This document shows positions 1-6,037 of a stretch of 6,037 bases of DNA, piece after piece. The notes under the pieces are model-generated. The model had not been told where the DNA came from. It did no database searches and worked only from the letters and a program-made list of their open reading frames with translations. The position numbers and the translations under genes were made by a program. The DNA is from Candidatus Woesearchaeota archaeon (GTDB taxonomy: Archaea > Nanobdellota > Nanobdellia > Woesearchaeales > GW2011-AR4), in contig JACQSQ010000079.1 in assembly GCA_016211245.1 (NCBI GenBank), positions 1 to 6,037 of the forward strand. Reading direction: 5' to 3'. Numbering within the stretch: the first letter of the stretch is position 1; each line of letters opens with the position of its first letter.

Positions 1-6
1 ATATTT

Positions 7-2460
7 TCACTGCTGCTTATAAAATTTCTTCCTTAATTCCGGGCTTATCCTGGTTAGCTCATTTTCCGGTATGGCCCCCAGCAATTTCCATCCAAAGTCC
101 AATGTCTCTGAAATGCTCCTGTCTTCCTCCCTTTTTTGCCTTACAAACTTGTCTTCGAATTCGGCTGCGAATTTAAGCAGCCTTTTGTCTCTCTCGCTTA
201 AAGCCTCTTCCCCCACTATGGCAACCAAACCTCTTAAGTCTCGGCCTTCTGCATAAGCAGCATAAAGCTGGTCAGAAACCTGCTTATGATCTTCTCTTGT
301 CCTTGTGGGCCCTATTCCCAAATTCATCAATCTTGAAAGCGAAGGCAAAACATCGATGCAGGGATAGATTCCTTTTCTATGAAGCTCTCTTGACAAGACA
401 ATCTGACCTTCTGTGATGTATCCTGTCAGGTCAGGAATCGGATGTGTGATATCATCACCTACCATTGTCAAAATCGGGAACTGTGTTATGCTTCCTTTTT
501 TGCCTTTTATGACGCCTGCTCTTTCATAGATTGTTGCAAGGTCTGTGTTATGGAGAAGCATATTGCCACAGGCATCTACAAAATTCTGATTGCCTTCTAC
601 ACTTAAATCATATACATACTCTTCTGTTGGTTCTACAAGTTCAATTTTAGAAACTTTACAACCAATTACGTCATTTAAAACAGAATGCTTAACTTTTAAT
701 TTTGTTGATAAGTACACCTTCCATGCGTCTCTATTTCTCCATTTGTATAGCGTTGGTATTCTGTCTGGAAATAATTGTCTTGATAATAACATCAAATCAT
801 CTCTCAAGCCGGAACTTATTGTAACCATATCATACTGTTTAATATTATATCTTGGGTCTGTTGATTTTCCATCGCCCGCATAGTAGGCATCGAAAAATGC
901 TTTTTTCTCATTATTTGATGAGGTAAATAATAAGCTTGGAATTCTTTTAAAATCAGAACGATGGTTGCAGCCCAAAGTATGTACAAATGTATCATAATAT
1001 GTTTTTCCTCCAATAGAAGCTCTAATAGTGCCTGATCTTTTGTCGGATATAAAAACTGAAGGTTTAGATTTAAATGCAAGTTTGTGATTACCCACTATAT
1101 CTTCTATCATTTCTTCCGAATTGTTGTCTATTTTGATATAATGACACCAACAATTTCTGCCGTTTTTAGTGTCCAAGTATCTTGTTGCGTGCCCTTCAGC
1201 TACATAATAACCAGCTAATTTTGCTAGCGGCATACTAATTGAGTTTGTTTCTTGTATTGATGGTATTTTGTTGATGTGTACAACCAAATCTTCTTCACCT
1301 ATCTTACCGGCTTCGCATAACTGAATTTTCCCATTTTTTAAAGTGAATATACTATGGTTAGGAGTAACTATTGTTTCCCCCATCTGTGTTGTAATTTTAC
1401 AAAGCTTGCCATTATATTTGTGTCTCAGTATCTGTTTTATTTGTTTAAAACTAGATTTTCCTTTCTTGTCTGAGCTAAGCGCTTGCCATCCACTTACACT
1501 TATTCTTTCTTCAATTCCATTCGATATTTTTTCATTCTTAATATATAGAATATCAAACAGTTTACTTATTTCAATAACTCTTATTACTCCTTTAGGGTCT
1601 TTCACTATAACCCCCCTACTACCATCTACACTGTACATATATCCAGGATAGCCTCGTCTTCCAGGAATTTCTTCCCGAGCAGCTCCTATTTCGCGAAGGC
1701 TTTCGCAGTAGTTGGTTAAATCAGTAAGTATGACAAGAACATGAGCATCATGCTCGTATGCAAAATATTCTGCCGCTGTCAATGCCATTCTTGGCGTGAC
1801 AAGGCGTTCGACTGCCGGGTCGTTTGCAAGATTCAGAAACACAACGCTTCTTTCCAATGCCCCAGTCTGCCTGAAGTCATTTATGAAATACTGCGCTTCC
1901 TCGTTTGTTATACCCATGGCAGCAAAAATAACAATGAAATTTTCCTGCTTTCCGACAACTTTTGCCTGACGGGCAATTTGCAGAGCAATCTCATTGTGGG
2001 GCAAGCCTGAGCCGGAAAAAATAGGCAGTTTCTGGCCCCGGACAAGGGTATTCATCGCATCGATTGTTGAAACTCCAGTCTGGATGAAATCATGAGGAGA
2101 TGCCCTTGCATAAGGGTTTATTGCAGCACCTATTATGTCCAGCCTTTTTTCAGGAATTATATCCGGACCGCTGTCAATGGGTTTTCCTGAGCCGCTTAAA
2201 ACCCTGCCGAGCATGTCCTTTGAAACATTCAGTTTTAATGTATCCCCCAGGAATTTAACTCTTGAGTCAACATCGATTCCCGCTGTTCCCTCAAAGACCT
2301 GCACAACAACGATGTCGTCGCTTGTGTCCAGCACCTGCCCATTTTTTATTTCGCCATTTGACAGCTGAATTTTTACAATATCGGCATATCCAATCGGCTC
2401 TGTTTTCGCGACGAAAATCAATGGGCCGGCTATCCTTGTGATTGTTTTGTATTCTTTCAT
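7..2460 (-). CDS. atpB: A-type ATP synthase subunit B, interrupted by an intein
   Basis: Encodes the regulatory, non-catalytic B subunit of the cytoplasmic A3B3 head, which couples ATP synthesis or hydrolysis to ion flow. The 817-residue precursor holds N-extein 1-276, intein 277-638 and C-extein 639-817. The spliced product is 455 residues, the usual size for this subunit. Visible family marks are the degenerate P-loop GSGLPHNE (150-157), AAREEIPGRRGYPGYMY (260-276), TDLATIYERAG (639-649), PIPDLTGYITEGQIVLSRE (674-692) and LPSLSRLMN (705-713), whose Arg710 is the likely arginine finger reaching the neighbouring A subunit. The degenerate P-loop is normal for B and is not a defect. The ATG is preceded by a strong SD, and MKEYKTITRIAGPLI is a typical B start. 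The gene follows the unrecognised gene by 21 bases, so it is probably cotranscribed. Extein identity is near certain; the intein boundaries follow from extein continuity. Confidence 0.97.
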   Translation of the reverse strand: MKEYKTITRIAGPLIFVAKTEPIGYADIVKIQLSNGEIKNGQVLDTSDDIVVVQVFEGTAGIDVDSRVKFLGDTLKLNVSKDMLGRVLSGSGKPIDSGPDIIPEKRLDIIGAAINPYARASPHDFIQTGVSTIDAMNTLVRGQKLPIFSGSGLPHNEIALQIARQAKVVGKQENFIVIFAAMGITNEEAQYFINDFRQTGALERSVVFLNLANDPAVERLVTPRMALTAAEYFAYEHDAHVLVILTDLTNYCESLREIGAAREEIPGRRGYPGYMYSVDGSRGVIVKDPKGVIRVIEISKLFDILYIKNEKISNGIEERISVSGWQALSSDKKGKSSFKQIKQILRHKYNGKLCKITTQMGETIVTPNHSIFTLKNGKIQLCEAGKIGEEDLVVHINKIPSIQETNSISMPLAKLAGYYVAEGHATRYLDTKNGRNCWCHYIKIDNNSEEMIEDIVGNHKLAFKSKPSVFISDKRSGTIRASIGGKTYYDTFVHTLGCNHRSDFKRIPSLLFTSSNNEKKAFFDAYYAGDGKSTDPRYNIKQYDMVTISSGLRDDLMLLSRQLFPDRIPTLYKWRNRDAWKVYLSTKLKVKHSVLNDVIGCKVSKIELVEPTEEYVYDLSVEGNQNFVDACGNMLLHNTDLATIYERAGVIKGKKGSITQFPILTMVGDDITHPIPDLTGYITEGQIVLSRELHRKGIYPCIDVLPSLSRLMNLGIGPTRTREDHKQVSDQLYAAYAEGRDLRGLVAIVGEEALSERDKRLLKFAAEFEDKFVRQKREEDRSISETLDFGWKLLGAIPENELTRISPELRKKFYKQQ
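547..1632 (-). mobile_element. Intein with LAGLIDADG homing endonuclease inside subunit B
   Basis: An in-frame 362-residue protein-splicing element (precursor residues 277-638). It starts with Ser277 (SVDGSRGVIV, block A) and ends with MLLHN, penultimate His637 and terminal Asn638. The +1 extein residue is Thr639. Block B is TPNHSIF with Thr366 and His369. The central endonuclease has block C LAGYYVAEG (acid Glu422), block D FKRIPSLLF (504-512) and block E FFDAYYAGDG (acid Asp530). Block F is VYDLSVEGNQNF, with Gln625 where many inteins have His. All residues needed for class 1 splicing are present, and both endonuclease acids are kept, so both activities may persist. With Ser at position 1 and Thr at +1, splicing would go through oxygen esters only. 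The host site is one of the most conserved stretches of B. Sampled rows are 27-38% G+C against about 50-55% in most flanking extein, which points to later acquisition. The general pattern, including the GWQALS stretch before block B, recalls DNA polymerase B-type inteins. Confidence 0.95.
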
Positions 2461-2469
2461 TTTGAAATG

Positions 2470-2475
2470 ACCTCC
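2470..2475 (-). promoter_or_regulatory. Shine-Dalgarno site of atpB
   Basis: The coding strand reads GGAGGT followed by nine bases and the ATG at 2460. It is the strongest ribosome-binding site in the window and lies in the 21-base gap after the stop of the upstream gene. It fixes the atpB start and suggests that B is translated independently of the split gene before it. Confidence 0.85.
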
Positions 2476-2481
2476 AAACTA

Positions 2482-3342
2482 TTAGTTCTTGATATTAACA
2501 TTGTAAAATTTACCATGCAGTATTCCGGCATGTAAATCCATAAAATCGTTATTGCAAAAGAATCTGATCACTATATTTGCTTCTAGCGTCATTCCTTGAG
2601 GAAGAGTGTCTCCAGCAAATTTATGTATGAATTCCTGAACTATCTTTTGTGTTTCTTCTAAACTTAAAGCAACTACAAACATATGCCCAATTTGATTCTG
2701 AATTTTTTTTGCAAAGGCTATATCACCTTTTATGCGCATTAGCAAATTATTCAAAGCATCTCTATCGTTGAGATGTGGGTATTGGTCTCCTCCAAATGCT
2801 TCACTATCATAGGGCTCTCCAATATCCACATATATACCTACTACATTAACAAGCTCATTACTTCGAGTATCTATTGCAGGAATGTAAGCAAGGCTAACCT
2901 TTGCATATACACGTGTTCTTTTTCTGTCTCCGCAGATTATTTTACATAGGAGCTTTTTTTCAATAAAAGCGGAACCATACTTATTGCTGGATAAATAATC
3001 AGGATGCCCATTTAATTTTCCGTCATTTTCAGAAGATATATCATGAAAATCTGCAAATACTCCATGAATGGAAATGTCTGACCTAGTATCTCTTTTTTTG
3101 AATTTATCAAGAAATTCTGTTATATCTGACGGTTGAAAAGTTACTTGAAACGTTTTGGATTCAAATTCTTTTATAGGGTGCATTATTACTCGAACACCCG
3201 CAATGCTCTTAGCACCTGATATAAGCTTTTTTGCAGTTTCAAAATCATGGAATACAAATTGCCTAAAGACATTCCAGTCATCTATACTCTCAACTTGTTC
3301 AGGCCAATATGCAAATATTATCTGTTTTGCCATTTGTTCCAT
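2482..3342 (-). CDS. Hypothetical protein, C-terminal part of a gene split by a frame change
   Basis: A 286-residue frame between subunits A and B. I do not recognise the family. No signal peptide, membrane segment or P-loop is visible. The protein looks soluble and mixed alpha/beta, with hydrophobic strand-like stretches such as VVGIYVDIG and ANIVIRFF. The first ATG (3342) and the next (3333) have no convincing SD. The same frame is open upstream for another 27 codons, back to a TGA at 3424..3426. The extra residues (for example GYLYFIDNKHYKPLGIE) look protein-like, but no ATG, GTG or TTG occurs among them. The frame therefore probably continues the 3399..3644 frame through a -1 shift at the G run at 3415..3419, and 3342 may not be a true start. 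Sampled rows are about 32% G+C, well below most of the ATPase exteins. That the region is coding is likely; function and exact start are unknown. Confidence 0.7.
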   Translation of the reverse strand: MEQMAKQIIFAYWPEQVESIDDWNVFRQFVFHDFETAKKLISGAKSIAGVRVIMHPIKEFESKTFQVTFQPSDITEFLDKFKKRDTRSDISIHGVFADFHDISSENDGKLNGHPDYLSSNKYGSAFIEKKLLCKIICGDRKRTRVYAKVSLAYIPAIDTRSNELVNVVGIYVDIGEPYDSEAFGGDQYPHLNDRDALNNLLMRIKGDIAFAKKIQNQIGHMFVVALSLEETQKIVQEFIHKFAGDTLPQGMTLEANIVIRFFCNNDFMDLHAGILHGKFYNVNIKN

Positions 3343-3398
3343 TTTCTGAAAAAACTGCTCTTTGGTCTCAATTCCTAATGGTTTGTAATGTTTGTTAT

Positions 3399-3644
3399 CT
3401 ATAAAATATAAATACCCCCTTCTTCAGCCAACGGCTGCAAATCCTCTTTACATTTCTTATAAAATCTTTTAAACTGGGTTAGTTGTCCTTTATTCCTTGC
3501 AACGTATTTATTGCAATAAACATATAATCTCAACAAACTGAGAGGTATTTTCTTAACTTCTCCTCGACTTTTCAAATCTGTATAAATTTTATTCAAAAAT
3601 TTTGTAAATTGGTCAACAAATTTAAGTTTATCAGCTTCTGCCAT
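3399..3644 (-). CDS. Hypothetical small protein, N-terminal part of the split gene
   Basis: An 81-residue frame starting MAEADKLKFVDQF and ending LAEEGGIYIL. I do not recognise it. It is Lys-rich and probably mostly helical (FTKFLNKIYTDLKSR, LLRLYVYCNKYVAR, FKRFYKKCKEDL). The ATG at 3644 is chosen over an in-frame TTG at 3677 because AAAAGG lies eight bases before it and the TTG has no such site. It begins 45 bases after the atpA stop, so it belongs to the same transcript. Only four codons and a stop follow the GGGGG run, and the -1 frame then reads on sensibly into the 286-residue frame. This suggests the small protein is the front of a 387-residue product, not a complete protein. It could instead be a genuine small protein if the frame change is real and unread. 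Confidence 0.6.
   Translation of the reverse strand: MAEADKLKFVDQFTKFLNKIYTDLKSRGEVKKIPLSLLRLYVYCNKYVARNKGQLTQFKRFYKKCKEDLQPLAEEGGIYIL
3415..3437 (-). other. Probable frame-change point: GGGGG run with a small hairpin before it
   Basis: On the coding strand the frame reads GAA GAA GGG GGT, with five G at 3419..3415. A -1 slip, or one added G, joins LAEEGG to YLYFIDNKHY and links the two hypothetical frames. A perfect 5-bp inverted repeat with a 3-base loop, CAGCC GTT GGCTG (3437..3425), lies five bases before the run. No clear stem was seen after it. The site could be a real indel mutation, an assembly or homopolymer error, or programmed frameshifting; the sequence alone cannot decide. Confidence 0.5.
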
Positions 3645-3652
3645 TAACAAAA

Positions 3653-3658
3653 CCTTTT
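3653..3658 (-). promoter_or_regulatory. Probable Shine-Dalgarno site of the split gene
   Basis: The coding strand reads AAAAGG, eight bases before the ATG at 3644. It is weaker than the atpB site, but the spacing is good, and it decides between the ATG at 3644 and the TTG at 3677. Confidence 0.5.
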
Positions 3659-3689
3659 GATTTTGAATTAAAAACAATAAATATCATTC

Positions 3690-6037
3690 TCAAACCCTCA
3701 GCTCCCTTTCCATCTGGCTTGTAAGCTCTGCAAGCAATTTTTCATAATCTTTTACGAACTTGACTTCACCAAGCCTGTCCTTTGATTTGGTGGCCAGAAT
3801 CTGCTGCAGCCTCATTCCCGAATCAAGCGCAGAATTTGCCAGCCTGGAAAAATGAAGTATCAACTTCATCATGAGATAAGTTTTCCTCAGTTCAGAAAAT
3901 GTGTCAATATCGTGGAATGCATTCTGCTGCAGCAAAACTTCCCTTATCAGCCTTGCAGTGAGCAAAGTCAATTGCTGCCTTTCAGGCAAAGCATCGGAGC
4001 CGACAAGCTGGACTATCTCCAATAATTTTTCCTCTTCCTGCAGCGTGGACATCATTTCTACAACCAATGAACTCCAATCTGCAGCAACATTCTTGGCAAA
4101 CCAAGGCTCCAATGTGCCCAGGTACAGCGAATAAGATGTAAGCCAGTTTATTGAAGGGAAATGCCTTCTCTGCGCTAATTTTGCATCCAAAGCCCAGAAA
4201 ACTTTTGTAACCCTTAATGTGCTCTGGGTTACGGGATCTGAAAAATCTCCGCCAGGGGGAGAGACTGCACCTATGACTGAAACAGAACCTTCTTTTTTTG
4301 TTCCGAGCGGAACAACTCTTCCGGCTCTTTCATAAAATTGGGCAAGCCTTGTTGACAAGTAGGCAGGATAGCCTTCCTCGCCAGGCATTTCCTCAAGCCT
4401 TGAAGATATTTCCCTCATGGCTTCTGCCCATCTTGATGTTGAATCCGCCATTAGGGCAACCGAGTAGCCCATGTCCCTGTAATATTCAGCTATTGTAATT
4501 CCCGTGTAAACGCTTGCTTCTCTTGCTGCCACGGGCATATTGGAGGTATTTGCTATCAATACAGTCCTGTTCATCAATGGCTTGCCTGTTCTTGGGTCCA
4601 TTAGCTCAGGGAATTCCGTAAGAACCTCTGTCATTTCGTTTCCCCGCTCCCCGCAGCCAACATAAACAATAATGTCCGCATCAGACCATTTTGCAAGAGA
4701 TTGCTGGCTTACTGTATTGTGAAGAATCATTGGGAAATTTCCGCCAATAAAATTTTGAGTTTTGGGGACGGTGATATCGTAAACATCTACTTCGCCTTCA
4801 ATAATATCCACGCTTACAATTTCATCGCAGAAAACATAATCTAATGCTATTTTGAAATCTTGCAAATATTCGACATTCAATAAATTGACAACTTTAGCGA
4901 AAGTTTGCACAGTTTGTTTGCTGTTTGAATAGTAGGTAGTTGTTGATATTCCTTCTTTTTCAAGTTCGTAGGGTTTTCTGCCATCTAGCAATTTTTTGAG
5001 CAAACCTGAGGTTATTGGCACAATGTCATTGCTATTATAGAAAAAATCCTTATTGTAATATGGAGCAAGCTTTATAGCCTCTCTCGGAGACATGAATAAC
5101 CTGTAATATTTTACTTGGTTTATTATTCTCTGGCTTACTCTGTACAATATACCAAGCCTCAGAAGCAGATAGGACAAACCAGACTGCATTTCCTTGCTTG
5201 CTGTGGTTATTTCGACCTCCTTTTTGCCGATGTGGCCATCGCAACTTATGTAAGCGATTAAGAAACTGCTGATTACAGAATCTGGGGATTTTAGCAGTAT
5301 GGACGGCACTTTAATATTTCTTGATTTCTTATTTAATGGATAGCCAAAGCTTTGAAGCACATAAACAAGCGCTTTGCTATTAACCATAACTGCTTCCACT
5401 GTTCTTGCATAATATTCTTTTGTCTTCAGCCCAAACAATTTTTCAATCAGGTAGGACACTCTTTCGCGCAACTGCTTTTTCTTATTGAAAAAGTGGATTG
5501 AAGAGCCACCTTTTATCATTCCATCAGACATTAAATAACCAAGCAACTCTGAAAATTCTTCTGAAAATATTTGCGGAATTTTTATCATTGTTGAGTCCCT
5601 CTCAACTTTTATTCTAGTAATTTTTGGATTTTCCTTATTTAAGTTGTATATGGATTTTATAAAATTTAATGTTGGATGATTTCTATGATTATAGAAGTTT
5701 AGCAAAGTGTGATATGGCGCATTAATCAACTTAGCCAATGATTTTTTTGTTATATTTTTTTCTTTGCAAAACATATCTATAATAGATGGCATATTATTAA
5801 GAATATCTTCATCGCAAACTCTGCATTCGAAATTAATTGAGAATTCATGATATTTTGTGTCAATATCAATTTTTCTTGGAGATACTATAAAGTCGCCTTC
5901 ATTTAGATTTTGGGCTTCTGCTTCTACAATATTTAAGTTTTCATTGATTTTAAAGAGTTTGTGTATCGGGGTTAACTTAACTTTTCTTCCAGACCTTGTC
6001 CTTATTTCAATTAAATGGCTTGTTTTTCCTTTATACA
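3690..6037 (-). CDS. atpA: A-type ATP synthase catalytic subunit A, 3' part, interrupted by an intein; 5' end beyond the window
   Basis: Encodes the catalytic subunit of the A3B3 head. The frame is open to the right edge, so the start and N-extein are outside. The ATG at 5792 is internal to the intein and is not the gene start. Counting from that Met, residues 1-359 are intein and 360-700 are the complete 341-residue C-extein. The C-extein begins TVSQQSLAKWSDAD, which continues the P-loop GPFGSGK expected upstream. It contains the catalytic loop GCGERGNEM with Glu382, Walker B VALMADSTSRW with Asp450, EEMPGEEGYPAYLS (467-480) and FPSINWLTSYSLY (545-557), all hallmark A-subunit motifs. The C-terminal helical domain is full length and ends ERELRV, then TGA. 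Sampled extein rows are 48-52% G+C against 20-35% in the intein. In most archaeal operons atpB follows directly; here an unrecognised gene intervenes. Confidence 0.96.
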   Translation of the reverse strand, partial: YKGKTSHLIEIRTRSGRKVKLTPIHKLFKINENLNIVEAEAQNLNEGDFIVSPRKIDIDTKYHEFSINFECRVCDEDILNNMPSIIDMFCKEKNITKKSLAKLINAPYHTLLNFYNHRNHPTLNFIKSIYNLNKENPKITRIKVERDSTMIKIPQIFSEEFSELLGYLMSDGMIKGGSSIHFFNKKKQLRERVSYLIEKLFGLKTKEYYARTVEAVMVNSKALVYVLQSFGYPLNKKSRNIKVPSILLKSPDSVISSFLIAYISCDGHIGKKEVEITTASKEMQSGLSYLLLRLGILYRVSQRIINQVKYYRLFMSPREAIKLAPYYNKDFFYNSNDIVPITSGLLKKLLDGRKPYELEKEGISTTTYYSNSKQTVQTFAKVVNLLNVEYLQDFKIALDYVFCDEIVSVDIIEGEVDVYDITVPKTQNFIGGNFPMILHNTVSQQSLAKWSDADIIVYVGCGERGNEMTEVLTEFPELMDPRTGKPLMNRTVLIANTSNMPVAAREASVYTGITIAEYYRDMGYSVALMADSTSRWAEAMREISSRLEEMPGEEGYPAYLSTRLAQFYERAGRVVPLGTKKEGSVSVIGAVSPPGGDFSDPVTQSTLRVTKVFWALDAKLAQRRHFPSINWLTSYSLYLGTLEPWFAKNVAADWSSLVVEMMSTLQEEEKLLEIVQLVGSDALPERQQLTLLTARLIREVLLQQNAFHDIDTFSELRKTYLMMKLILHFSRLANSALDSGMRLQQILATKSKDRLGEVKFVKDYEKLLAELTSQMERELRV
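4716..6037 (-). mobile_element. VMA-b type intein with HTH-like insertion and LAGLIDADG endonuclease in subunit A (N-terminus beyond the window)
   Basis: About 440 intein residues are in the window; block A and the first residue are beyond 6037. Reading upstream of the Met at 5792 gives YKGKTSHLIEIRTRSGRK, then block B LTPIHKLFKI (TPIH at 5961..5972). From memory this closely matches the VMA intein of Pyrococcus horikoshii. Next come a CRVC pair (5814..5825) and an HTH-like stretch (about 5643..5762; ITKKSLAKLINAPYHTL). The endonuclease follows: block C LLGYLMSDG (Asp90 counted from that Met, codon 5523..5525), block D IKVPSILL, and block E FLIAYISCDG (Asp185, codon 5238..5240). Block F is VYDITVPKTQNF, and block G FPMILHN ends in His358-Asn359. 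The +1 residue is Thr, the Thr of Walker A, so the host gene is non-functional unless the intein is spliced out. Both endonuclease acids are intact. Confidence 0.94.

Noticed and set aside
590..883. Plus-strand open frame of 97 codons
   Set aside because: It is antisense to the subunit B intein, shows no recognisable protein features, and lies opposite motif-bearing coding sequence.
816..1079. Minus-strand open frame in another register inside the intein
   Set aside because: It overlaps the endonuclease blocks D and E, which are clearly coding in the main frame; it has no SD and no motif.
1343..1651. Plus-strand open frame of 102 codons rich in Leu, Ile and Ser, looking membrane-like
   Set aside because: It is the mirror of the block A to block B region of the intein. 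The hydrophobic look comes from reading the opposite strand of AT-rich coding sequence.
1989..2013. Degenerate P-loop (GSGLPHNE) in subunit B as a sign of decay
   Set aside because: Loss of the Walker A Lys is the normal state of the non-catalytic B subunit in archaeal and vacuolar ATPases.
3155..3349. Plus-strand open frame opposite the start of the 286-residue frame
   Set aside because: It is antisense to the more plausible minus-strand frame, which agrees in direction with the operon.
3645..3689. Possible tiny gene (ATG at 3687, 18 codons) or TTG start at 3677 between atpA and the middle gene
   Set aside because: Neither has a ribosome-binding site. The ATG at 3644 with AAAAGG is better supported.
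3690..5792. A stand-alone gene starting at the ATG at 5792
   Set aside because: The frame stays open to 6037 and the upstream codons encode intein block B (LTPIHKLF), so this Met is internal to the intein in atpA.
1..6037. tRNA, rRNA, CRISPR arrays, terminal inverted repeats of insertion sequences, riboswitches
   Set aside because: Nothing of these kinds was recognised by eye. The longest gene-free gap is under 60 bases, and the mobile elements present are inteins, which have no terminal repeats.

Overview
This window looks like part of an archaeal A-type (A1A0/V-type) ATP synthase operon. Every supported gene reads on the minus strand. The order in the direction of transcription is subunit A (atpA, entering from the right edge), an unrecognised gene split over two frames, then subunit B (atpB, ending 6 bases from the left edge). 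The organism is inferred to be an archaeon because the A and B subunit sequences are archaeal in type, the genes have Shine-Dalgarno sites, and the intein in subunit A resembles the Pyrococcus and Thermoplasma VMA inteins. The lineage cannot be settled from this sequence; an uncultivated archaeon is plausible.

The main feature is that both subunits of the catalytic A3B3 hexamer are interrupted by an intein carrying a LAGLIDADG homing endonuclease. In atpA the intein ends at 4716, immediately before the Thr of the P-loop (the known archaeal VMA-b site, K|T). Its N-terminal part and the N-extein lie beyond base 6037. In atpB a complete 362-residue intein (547..1632) sits between GYPGYMY and TDLATIYERAG. 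Removing it leaves a normal 455-residue subunit B. Both endonucleases keep both active-site acids.

Region by region: 7..2460 atpB with its intein; 2461..2481 a short spacer with a strong GGAGGT site; 2482..3644 an AT-rich unrecognised gene in two frames, an N-terminal part at 3399..3644 and a C-terminal part at 2482..3342 whose frame is open back to 3423; 3645..3689 a spacer with a weak SD; 3690..6037 the 3' part of atpA. The two halves of the middle gene join into one 387-residue protein if the ribosome, or a 1-base insertion, shifts by -1 at a GGGGG run (3415..3419).

The gene pair A-B is normally adjacent in archaeal ATP synthase operons, so the middle gene is an extra. Hand counts of 60-base rows give about 48-55% G+C in four extein rows (one extein row just beside the atpB intein junction gave 40%) against 20-38% in both inteins and the middle gene. 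This suggests three AT-rich acquisitions within one older operon. Functional ATP synthase here would require two separate protein-splicing events before the A3B3 head can form.
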